Positions 51,602 to 58,048 of a DNA stretch of 58,048 nt are shown here, one piece after another (position 1 is the first letter of the stretch; every line of letters begins with the position of its first letter). The DNA lies in the NCBI RefSeq assembly GCF_001668625.1, contig NZ_LZLJ01000001.1:1-58048 (forward strand), in the 5' to 3' direction. Source of the stretch: Mycobacterium sp. 1274756.6 (GTDB lineage: Bacteria; Actinomycetota; Actinomycetes; Mycobacteriales; Mycobacteriaceae). Made by a program: the position numbers and the translations under genes. A model generated the notes under the pieces. That model was not told the DNA's origin. It ran no database searches and saw nothing but the letters and a program-made list of their open reading frames with translations.

Positions 51602-52900
51602 CTACTCGTCGGCGGCGACCCGCCGGGTGGCCAGCCAGCTGTGCGCCGCGGCGACCGCCTCCTCGACGGTGTCGTAGACCGCGGCGCGGTGCGCGGAGTC
51701 CCGCGCCAGGACCACGCCGTCCGGGTCGACGAGGAACCCGTGTTTGCCCACCGTCTGCAGGGTCGCGGCCAGCCCGGCCAGCAGGGTGCGGGCCGCGTCG
51801 TTGATGTCGTCGACGCGGGAGACGTCGAAGATCGCCGCGGTGTACTCCTCGTGCTGGCGCTGGGCGGTGCGCGTCACCTGCTCGGCGCCGGCGAACAGCA
51901 GGTCACCGTGCACCTCGTAGACCCGCACGCCGTCGCCGACGTCGGAGACCGACCGCAGCGTCGAGCGCGACTCGCGGGTGACGTTGAGGAAGTGCAGGCC
52001 CAGCTGCGCCGAGAGGCTGCGGCACACCCGCACCCCGCGCACGCTGTTGCCCTTCGGGCCCAGCCGCGGCGAGTACACCCCGATGCCCAACTGGCCGGGC
52101 AGCACCGCCACGATGCCGCCGCCCACGCCGCTCTTGGCGGGCATGCCGACCGCACTGACCCAGTCTCCCGCCGCGTCGTACATCCCGCAGGTCAGCATGA
52201 CGCTGAGCGTGCGGCGCACCACCGCCGGATCGATCACCCGCCGCCCGGTCAGCGGGTTGAGCCCGGTGCGCGCCAGGGTGGCGCCCATTCGGGCCAGGTC
52301 GGTGCTGGTGACCTTCAGCGCGCACTGCCGGTAGTAGACGTCGAGCACCTCGTCGGGGTCGCCGTCGAGCACCCCGAAGCTGTCCAGCATGTAGGCGATG
52401 GCCCGGTTGCGGCTGCCCGCGGTGCGCTCGGACTGATACACCGCCTCGTCGACCTCCAGCGGGCGGCCGGCGCAGGCGGAGAAGAAATCCCGGATCAGCG
52501 CGAAGCGCGCGTCGGGGGTGGCGGCCGGGATCAGCGAGATCGCGGTGATCGCCCCGGCGTTGATCATCGGGTTCTTCGGCGCCTTGGTCTCGTCGTCGAC
52601 GCTGATCTCGTTGAACGCCTCCCCGGAGGGCTCCACCCCGATGCGGGCGTCCACCGCGGGCGCGCCGATCTTCTGCAGCGCCAGCGCATAGGTGAACGGT
52701 TTGGAGACCGACTGGATGGTGAACTCGGTGTCGGCGTCGCCGCAGCGGTAGACGTAGCCGTCCGAGGAGGACAGCGCCAGCCCGAAACCGGTCGGGTCGA
52801 CCGCGGCGAGCTCGGGGATGTAGTCGGCCAGCGCGCCGTCGGTGAGCGACTCGTGTTCGGCCAGAATCCGGTCGAGGTAGGTCTGCACCAGATCGGTCAC
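51602..52900 (-). CDS. glsA: Glutaminase A with C-terminal STAS domain
   Basis: The 432-residue protein has the serine-dependent beta-lactamase-like glutaminase domain with Ser64-x-x-Lys67 in QSVSKPF, NPMINAGAI, and GVGGGIVAVLPG. A STAS-like domain follows (AIFDVSRVDDINDAARTLL) and a helix ending HSWLATRRVAADE. It hydrolyses glutamine to glutamate and ammonia; the STAS part may regulate it. The GTG start is eight bases after TAAGCT. M. tuberculosis lacks this gene at this place as I recall. Confidence 0.94.
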   Translation of the reverse strand: MTDLVQTYLDRILAEHESLTDGALADYIPELAAVDPTGFGLALSSSDGYVYRCGDADTEFTIQSVSKPFTYALALQKIGAPAVDARIGVEPSGEAFNEISVDDETKAPKNPMINAGAITAISLIPAATPDARFALIRDFFSACAGRPLEVDEAVYQSERTAGSRNRAIAYMLDSFGVLDGDPDEVLDVYYRQCALKVTSTDLARMGATLARTGLNPLTGRRVIDPAVVRRTLSVMLTCGMYDAAGDWVSAVGMPAKSGVGGGIVAVLPGQLGIGVYSPRLGPKGNSVRGVRVCRSLSAQLGLHFLNVTRESRSTLRSVSDVGDGVRVYEVHGDLLFAGAEQVTRTAQRQHEEYTAAIFDVSRVDDINDAARTLLAGLAATLQTVGKHGFLVDPDGVVLARDSAHRAAVYDTVEEAVAAAHSWLATRRVAADE

Positions 52901-52908
52901 GGTCGGGA

Positions 52909-52914
52909 AGCTTA
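52909..52914 (-). promoter_or_regulatory. -10 element for a leaderless glsA transcript
   Basis: TAAGCT on the minus strand, eight bases, then the GTG start of glsA. Hexamer and spacing are identical to those before glgP. Confidence 0.45.
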
Positions 52915-52995
52915 TCCGGCCGCGACCGCCCGCCGCGGACTGTGATGTCGGATTCCCGCTAGTGCCGGGGCGGCGGCCGTGCCAGTGTGGAGGAC

Positions 52996-54486
52996 GTGCA
53001 CGACGACTTCGACCGCTGCTACCGGGCGGTGCGGTCCCGCGACACCCGGTTCGACGGCTGGTTCGTCACCGCGGTGCGCACCACCGGCGTGTACTGCCGG
53101 CCCAGCTGCCCGGCGCCGTCGCCCCGGGCGGACAACGTCGGCTTCTACCCCACCGCCGCCGCCGCGCAGCGCGCCGGGTTCCGGCCCTGCAAGCGCTGCC
53201 GGCCCGACGCCGCGCCGGGCTCGCCGCAGTGGAACTCGCGCGGCGACGTCGTGGCCCGCGCGATGCGGCTCATCGCCGACGGCACCGTGGAGCGCGACGG
53301 CGTCGACGGGCTGGCCGCCCGGCTCGGCTACACCCCACGTCATCTGCAGCGGCTGTTGCGCAGCGAGGTGGGGGCCGGTCCGCTCGGGTTGGCCCGCGCC
53401 CAGCGCACCCAGACCGCCCGGGTGTTGATCGAGACCACCGAGTTGCCGTTGGCCGACGTCGCCTTCGCCGCCGGGTTCGCCAGCATCCGTCAGTTCAACG
53501 ACACGGTGCGCGAGGTCTGCCGGGCGACCCCGTCGGCGCTGCGCGCGTCGGCGCGGCGGTCCGGCCGGGCCCCGGTGGCCGCGGCCACCGAGACTTTGGC
53601 GATCCGGCTGGCGGTGCGCGCGCCGTTCGCCTATACCGGGGTGTTCGGGCACCTGGCCGCCGCCGCGGTACCCGGCTGCGAGGAGGTCCGCGACGGCTGG
53701 TTCCGCCGCAGCCTGCGGCTGCCGCACGGTGCCGGGACCGTGGCCCTGCGACCGGCCGCCGACCACGTCGCCTGCCGGTTGCGGGTCGCGGATTTCCGCG
53801 ACGTCGCCACCGCGATCGCGCGCTGCCGGCGGCTGCTGGACCTCGACGCCGACCCGCAGGCCGTGGTCGGCGATCTCGGCCGGGACCCGCAGCTGGCCGC
53901 GTTGGTCGGCGCCGCACCCGGCCAGCGCATCCCGCGCACCGTCGACGAGGCCGAGCTGGCGATCCGGGTGGTGCTGGGCCAGCAGGTGTCGATGAAAGCC
54001 GCCCGCACCCACACCGCCCGGTTGGTCGCCGACTACGGCCGGCGCCTCGACGACCCGGACGGCGCGCTCACCCACACCTTTCCCGCCGTCGACGAGCTGG
54101 CCGGCATCGACCCGGACCGGCTGGCGCTGCCCGGCGCGCGCCGGCACACCGTGCGGGCGCTGATCGCCGCCCTCGCCGACGGCAGCGTGGTGCTCGACGC
54201 CGGCTGCGACTGGCAGCGGGCCCGCCTGCGGCTGCTGGAGCTGCCCGGCATCGGCCCGTGGTCCGCGGAGATCATCGCGATGCGCGGCCTGGGCGATCCG
54301 GACGCCTTCCCGGCCACCGACCTGGGGGTCCGGGTCGCGGCGCGCAAACTCGGATTACCCGACGCCCCCCGCGCGTTGACCCAACGCAGCATGGCGTGGC
54401 GGCCCTGGCGCTCCTACGCCACCCAGCACCTGTGGACCGCATTGGACCACTCCGTCAACCAATGGCCCCCTGAGGAGGTCGCGTGA
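52996..54486 (+). CDS. alkA: Ada-AlkA fusion: methylphosphotriester sensor, AraC-type HTH and 3-methyladenine DNA glycosylase
   Basis: The 496-residue protein combines three domains. The Ada N-domain has a four-Cys zinc site in GVYCRPSC and PCKRCRPD. The AraC-type HTH contains LAARLGYTPRHLQRLL and VAFAAGFASIRQFND. The AlkA HhH-GPD glycosylase has LPGIGPWSAEIIAMRG and a catalytic Asp in PATDLGV. It both senses and repairs alkylated DNA. I prefer the GTG at 52996 (MHDDFDRCYRA, as in M. tuberculosis); a GTG three codons upstream is possible. Its stop overlaps ogt. Confidence 0.94.
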   Translation: MHDDFDRCYRAVRSRDTRFDGWFVTAVRTTGVYCRPSCPAPSPRADNVGFYPTAAAAQRAGFRPCKRCRPDAAPGSPQWNSRGDVVARAMRLIADGTVERDGVDGLAARLGYTPRHLQRLLRSEVGAGPLGLARAQRTQTARVLIETTELPLADVAFAAGFASIRQFNDTVREVCRATPSALRASARRSGRAPVAAATETLAIRLAVRAPFAYTGVFGHLAAAAVPGCEEVRDGWFRRSLRLPHGAGTVALRPAADHVACRLRVADFRDVATAIARCRRLLDLDADPQAVVGDLGRDPQLAALVGAAPGQRIPRTVDEAELAIRVVLGQQVSMKAARTHTARLVADYGRRLDDPDGALTHTFPAVDELAGIDPDRLALPGARRHTVRALIAALADGSVVLDAGCDWQRARLRLLELPGIGPWSAEIIAMRGLGDPDAFPATDLGVRVAARKLGLPDAPRALTQRSMAWRPWRSYATQHLWTALDHSVNQWPPEEVA

Positions 54487-54974
54487 TCCGTTACCGCACG
54501 ATCGACAGCCCGATCGGTCCGCTCACCCTGGCCGGCACCGGTGACACACTGCAGCACCTGCGCATGGTCGACCAGACCCACGAACCCGACCGCGCGGCCT
54601 GGGTGCGTGCCGACGACGCGTTCGGCGCCGTCGTCGAGCAGCTCACCGCCTACTTCGCCGGTGAGCTCACCACCTTCGATGTGCAGATCGGCTTGGCGGG
54701 CACCGAGTTTCAGCGGCGGGTCTGGGCGGCGTTGCAGGCCATCCCGTACGGCCGGACGGTCACCTACGGTCAGATCGCCGCGCAGATCGGCGCGCCGGCC
54801 GCCTCGCGGGCCGTCGGGTTGGCCAACGGCCACAACCCGATCTCGATCATCGTGCCGTGTCACCGGGTGGTCGGGGCCAACGGCGCGCTGACCGGCTACG
54901 GCGGCGGCCTCGAACGGAAACGGTTCCTGCTGGAGCTGGAGCGCGAACGTGAGCAGGAGGCGCTGTTCGGCTGA
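54483..54974 (+). CDS. ogt: Methylated-DNA-protein-cysteine methyltransferase Ogt
   Basis: The 163-residue suicide enzyme takes methyl groups from O6-methylguanine onto Cys126 in IIVPCHRV. The helix RAVGLANGHNP and the loop TGYGGGLERKR are also typical. The GTG start overlaps the alkA stop (GTGA), so both repair proteins are made from one mRNA. The adaptive-response pair is conserved in mycobacteria. Confidence 0.96.
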   Translation: MIRYRTIDSPIGPLTLAGTGDTLQHLRMVDQTHEPDRAAWVRADDAFGAVVEQLTAYFAGELTTFDVQIGLAGTEFQRRVWAALQAIPYGRTVTYGQIAAQIGAPAASRAVGLANGHNPISIIVPCHRVVGANGALTGYGGGLERKRFLLELEREREQEALFG

Positions 54975-54997
54975 ACCGGACCCGCTCAGCTGGCACG

Positions 54998-55168
54998 ATG
55001 GGAGCCGTGACCACCACCGTCATCGTCGTGATCCTGGTGCTGGTCGCCGTCGGCATCATCAGCGACCAGCTGTTCCGGTTGCGTGACTGGCTCAAACGAA
55101 CCCAGCCGCCGCCCGGTGAGGAGCCGGGCGCCGAGGGTGGTCCCGAGCACCGGCCGCCGGTGGATTAG
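54998..55168 (+). CDS. Small single-span membrane protein (candidate)
   Basis: This 56-codon frame reads MGAVTTTVIVVILVLVAVGI, then ISDQLFRLRDWLKR and a Pro/Gly/Glu-rich tail. It has one clear membrane helix, positive residues after it, and a hydrophilic end. The start may instead be the GTG at 55007 (MTTT...). It follows ogt by 23 bases and its stop overlaps that of the convergent SDR gene. It is real-looking, but I do not recognise it, and no strong Shine-Dalgarno site is visible. Confidence 0.55.
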   Translation: MGAVTTTVIVVILVLVAVGIISDQLFRLRDWLKRTQPPPGEEPGAEGGPEHRPPVD

Positions 55169-56142
55169 CCCTCCAGCGACGCGACCGTGTCGGCGATCGT
55201 GGTCGCGGCGTCGCGGTAGGCGATGTGCAGCTCCCGTTCGCTCGGGGTGTCGTCGGAGGCCGGCATCTGGGTGTAGTACTGCATGCCGGCCGCGGTGAAC
55301 GGGGTGCGCACCGGCAGGAACTCCTCGGCGCGGTCCATGACCGTGCCCAGGGTGCGCAGCGCGATGTCGGGGATCGGCAGGGTGAACATCGCGATCCCGG
55401 CCGCATCGCCGAGCATGGTGGCCAGCTCGGCGGCGGGCACCCGCTGGCCGCCGGCCATGTAGCGGCGCGGCCCACGCCCCGGCTCGAGCAGCGCGGCGTG
55501 CAGCGCGGCCAGGTCGCGGGCGTCGACGATCAGCCAGGCGGCCCCACGGCCGGGGATCACCCGCATCTGCAGCGCCGCCCGCACCCCCTCGCCGGCCTCT
55601 CCGTACTGGTCGCCGACCGGCGGGCCCAGCACCATGCCCGGGTAGGTGATGTTGACCGGCGCGCCGGCGTCCTGCAGCCCGCGCGCGTAGATCTCCACCT
55701 GGGCCTTGGACTGGCCGTAGCCGTCGCTGCCGCCGACGACCGGCAGGTCCGCGGAGAGGGTGTTCAGATCGGGGCGGAACAGGGCGGTGAAGCTGGAGAC
55801 GTGCACGATCGGGTCGAGTCCCAGCTCGACGGCCTGACCGAGCACGTTCTGCGCGCCACCCATGTTGGTCTGCAACATGTGCGCGGTCTCCCGCGGGTCG
55901 GTGGCCACCAACGCGGCGCTGTGCACCAGGGCGTCGCAACCCGCCATCGCCGCGCGCACCGCCGCGCGGTCGGTGATGTCGGCGACGGCGTAGTCGGAGA
56001 CATCCACGCCGAGCCGGGCGACCGTGGTCTCCAGCTTGGCCGGCGTGCGCACCAGAAATCGCACGTCATGGCCGGCGTCGGCGATGGCTTTGGCGGTCCA
56101 GCCGCCCACGAATCCGGTTCCACCGGTCAGCAATACCCGCAT
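55165..56142 (-). CDS. NAD(P)-dependent extended SDR (epimerase/3-beta-HSD-like)
   Basis: The 325-residue protein starts with the Rossmann motif LLTGGTGFVGG, and has VADITDRAAVRAAM and the active-site pair Tyr-x-x-x-Lys in DGYGQSKAQVE after HVSSFTALF. Extended SDRs of this type include sugar epimerases, dihydroflavonol reductases and hydroxysteroid dehydrogenases; the substrate is open. It follows the ChoD-like oxidase by 29 bases on the same strand, so the two probably act in one pathway, perhaps on a sterol or another hydroxylated lipid. Confidence 0.88.
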   Translation of the reverse strand: MRVLLTGGTGFVGGWTAKAIADAGHDVRFLVRTPAKLETTVARLGVDVSDYAVADITDRAAVRAAMAGCDALVHSAALVATDPRETAHMLQTNMGGAQNVLGQAVELGLDPIVHVSSFTALFRPDLNTLSADLPVVGGSDGYGQSKAQVEIYARGLQDAGAPVNITYPGMVLGPPVGDQYGEAGEGVRAALQMRVIPGRGAAWLIVDARDLAALHAALLEPGRGPRRYMAGGQRVPAAELATMLGDAAGIAMFTLPIPDIALRTLGTVMDRAEEFLPVRTPFTAAGMQYYTQMPASDDTPSERELHIAYRDAATTIADTVASLEG

Positions 56143-56171
56143 AGTTGTCGATTGTGCCTCAGTCGGCGCGC

Positions 56172-57854
56172 TCAGGCGGGAGTCAGTGGCAGTCGCAGCG
56201 CCCCGGGTGCGCTCGCCGGCACGGTCGGACGGCGGGGCTGCACCGGGGTGATGCGGCGGTAGGGCGCGCCGAGTGCCGGGCGCGGGTCGGGGTCGCCGTT
56301 GTTGGGCCAGAACGCCATCGCCCGCTCGGCCTGCGCGGTGATCGTGAACGACGGGTTGACCCCGAGGTTGGCGGTGATCGCCGAGCCGTCGGCGACGTGC
56401 AGGCCGGGATGGCCGTAGACCCGCTGGTAGGGGTCGATGACCCCGGTGTCCGGGGAGTCGCCGATCGGGCAGCCGCCGATGAAGTGGGCGGTCAGCGGGA
56501 TGTTGAGCGCATCGAGGTAGGTGCCGCCGGCGTACCCGTCGACCTTCTCCGCCATCCGCCGGGCGATGTCGTGCGCGATCGGTATCCAGTCTGGGTTCGG
56601 TTCTCCGACACCCTGTTTGGTGGTCATCCGCCGGCCGAGCAAGCCCCGTTTGAGGTAGGTGGTCAGCGAGTTGTCCAGCGACTGCATCACCAGGATGATG
56701 ATCGAATGCTCCGAGGCGCGGCGCGGGAACAGGCTGCGGAAGAATAGCCACGGATGCGCCGCGATGGCCCACAGCAGCCGGGCGAACCGCCACGGCCCGC
56801 CGTCGACGAGGTGGGTGCCCATCATCGACAGCAGGTTGGAGCCCTTGCCGTAGCGGCACACCTCCACGTGGGTGTTGGCCTCGGGGTGGATCGAGGAGGT
56901 GATCGCCACGCCTTGGGCGAAGTCGTCGCGATCGGGGGCGAGCACCACCGGCACCTCCTCGGAGTTGGTGCGGGTCAATTCCCCCAACCGGGCGGACAGG
57001 TGCGGCAGCGAGCCGCTGTCGCGCAGTTTGTGCAGCAGGCGCTGGGTGCCCAGCGAGGCCGCGGCGAAGACCACCTGGCGGGCGGTGAAGTCCCGTCGGC
57101 GTTTGGCGAACCACCGGCCGGTGCGCACCGTGGAAACCAGGTAGCCCTCGCCGTCCGGTCGCGGCCGCACGTCGGTCACCATGGTCAGCGGATGGATCTG
57201 GGCGCCGGCGTGCTCGGCCAGGTACAGGTAGTTGGTCTCGGTGGTGTTCTTGGCGTTGTGCGGGCAGCCGGTGAAGCACTGTGCGCAGCCGATGCACCCG
57301 GCGCGGGCCGGGCCGGCGCCGCCGAAGAACGGGTCGTCGACGGTCTTGCCGGGCTCGTCGCCGAAGAACACCCCCACGTCGGTCGGGTGATAGGTGTCCT
57401 CGACCCCCAGGTCGCGGGCCACCGCCAGCAGGATCTCGTCGGCCGGGGTGGTGTGCGGGGTGGGGGTCACCCCCAGCATGCGGTGGGCCTGGTCGTAGTA
57501 GGGCGCGAGTTCGCTGCGCCAGTCGGTGATGTGCGCCCACTGCGGATCGGTGTAGAACTTCTCCAGCGGCCGGTAGAGGGTGTTGCCGTAGATCAGCGAT
57601 CCGCCGCCGACGCCGACCGCGCTGGCGATGAACGTCTTGCCCAGCACGGTGAGCCGCTGCGGCCCGAAGCACCCCAGCTTCGGCGCCCACATCGCTTTGC
57701 GCACATGCCAATTGTTGGGCGGGAAGTCACTGGGCAGCCAACGCTTGCCCATGTCGAGCACCCCGACGCGGTAGCCCTTCTCGGTGAGCCGTAGCGCGGC
57801 GACGCTGCCGCCGAAGCCCGAGCCGATCACCAGCACGTCGTAGTCGTAGTCCAT
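56172..57854 (-). CDS. GMC-type flavin oxidoreductase, ChoD/cholesterol oxidase-like, with a four-Cys cluster
   Basis: The 560-residue protein has the FAD motif VLVIGSGFGGSVAALRLTEK at the N-terminus, GVGGGSLIYGNTLY, and the C-terminal GMC part GLHVADGSAITANLGVNPS. It closely resembles M. tuberculosis ChoD, with the shared end PYRRITPVQP. A segment near residue 192 has CIGCAQCFTGC, a Cx2Cx2Cx3C pattern like that of iron-sulphur proteins. Oxidase versus dehydrogenase activity is unknown. The ATG is six bases after TAGCCT, so it may be leaderless. Confidence 0.9.
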   Translation of the reverse strand: MDYDYDVLVIGSGFGGSVAALRLTEKGYRVGVLDMGKRWLPSDFPPNNWHVRKAMWAPKLGCFGPQRLTVLGKTFIASAVGVGGGSLIYGNTLYRPLEKFYTDPQWAHITDWRSELAPYYDQAHRMLGVTPTPHTTPADEILLAVARDLGVEDTYHPTDVGVFFGDEPGKTVDDPFFGGAGPARAGCIGCAQCFTGCPHNAKNTTETNYLYLAEHAGAQIHPLTMVTDVRPRPDGEGYLVSTVRTGRWFAKRRRDFTARQVVFAAASLGTQRLLHKLRDSGSLPHLSARLGELTRTNSEEVPVVLAPDRDDFAQGVAITSSIHPEANTHVEVCRYGKGSNLLSMMGTHLVDGGPWRFARLLWAIAAHPWLFFRSLFPRRASEHSIIILVMQSLDNSLTTYLKRGLLGRRMTTKQGVGEPNPDWIPIAHDIARRMAEKVDGYAGGTYLDALNIPLTAHFIGGCPIGDSPDTGVIDPYQRVYGHPGLHVADGSAITANLGVNPSFTITAQAERAMAFWPNNGDPDPRPALGAPYRRITPVQPRRPTVPASAPGALRLPLTPA

Positions 57855-57860
57855 CCGCCA

Positions 57861-57866
57861 AGGCTA
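57861..57866 (-). promoter_or_regulatory. -10 element for a leaderless GMC oxidoreductase transcript
   Basis: TAGCCT on the minus strand, six bases, then the ATG. It lies between the rRNA terminator and the gene, so the gene need not depend on rRNA read-through. Confidence 0.45.
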
Positions 57867-57933
57867 GAGCCGATGGCGCCGCGCCACTGCGATATCGCAT
57901 CGTGGCGGTGCTGGCGCCCGTGGCGACGAAAAG

Positions 57934-57967
57934 CGAAATGCCCCCCGATTTCTCGGGGGGCATTTCG
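57934..57967 (-). terminator. Intrinsic terminator of the rRNA operon
   Basis: A perfect 15-base inverted repeat (CGAAATGCCCCCCGA with its complement) encloses a 4-base loop. On the minus strand it is followed by CTTTTCG. It stands 8 bases after the 3' end of 5S rRNA. Confidence 0.9.
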
Positions 57968-57975
57968 TCAATGTG

Positions 57976-58048
57976 TGTTCGGCGGTGTCCTACTTTTCCA
58001 CCCGGGTTGGGTAGTATCATCGGCGCTGGCAGGCTTAGCTTCCGGGTT
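57976..58048 (-). rRNA. rrf: 5S ribosomal RNA, 3' part (5' end beyond the window)
   Basis: The minus strand reads AACCCGGAAGCTAAGCCTGC at the window edge, continues with CAGCGCCGATGATACTA and ends in GGACACCGCCGAACA. This agrees with mycobacterial 5S rRNA except for a few bases in the helix region (CCCAACCCGGGT). 73 bases are visible. The rest of the rRNA operon must lie to the right. Confidence 0.95.

Overview
The window is chromosomal DNA of a high-GC actinobacterium of the Mycobacteriaceae. Gene content, protein sequences and gene order match two blocks of the Mycobacterium tuberculosis chromosome as I remember it. The very high GC content, and the absence of the PE/PGRS genes that interrupt these blocks in M. 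tuberculosis, suggest a non-tuberculous, Mycolicibacterium-like species. The species itself cannot be named from this sequence. I see no transposase, integrase, phage gene or CRISPR array. Nearly every base is coding, and no gene-free stretch exceeds 300 bases.

Block 1 (about 1-21.7 kb) corresponds to Rv1836c down to Rv1811. A long minus-strand gene series runs ilvG, secA2, pgsA2, DUF881, DUF1290, DUF881, gcvH, garA, a MerR regulator, a DUF151 nuclease, resR and gcvP. It combines protein export, phospholipid synthesis, a conserved membrane cassette, glycine cleavage and the FHA regulator GarA. A tandem glycine riboswitch lies directly before gcvP. Around this series lie a VWA/substrate-binding protein, the BacA-type transporter, a crotonase, a flavoprotein, a secreted trypsin-like protease, a frameshifted erg3-type sterol desaturase and mgtC.

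At about 21.7-22.2 kb the order jumps to block 2, corresponding to Rv1349 down to Rv1316c. It starts with irtB/irtA (ferric carboxymycobactin import) behind an IdeR-like box, then tRNA-Leu(UAG), lprD and a DUF3817 gene. Next comes a minus-strand housekeeping series: clpS, DUF2017, a DmpA-type peptidase, mec-cysO-cysM (protein-bound cysteine synthesis), rhomboid, murI, a phosphodiesterase, rph and rdgB. Then follow pncB-dinG, glgP / glgE-glgB (alpha-glucan metabolism), a thioredoxin-fold protein, fadA4, methylmalonyl-CoA epimerase, nucS (mismatch repair), an adenylate cyclase, glutaminase, alkA-ogt (alkylation repair), and an SDR plus ChoD-like oxidase pair. The window ends inside a minus-strand 5S rRNA with its terminator.

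The most notable points are a CysO carrier with two residues after its Gly-Gly, a probable CTG start for rdgB, a one-base frameshift in erg3, a fossil of a glutaminase-like C-terminus beside an unrecognised membrane protein, the missing mbt-2 siderophore genes beside tRNA-Leu, and a recurrent TANNNT-N6-8-start arrangement that indicates leaderless mRNAs. I did not see a wholly new multi-gene system.
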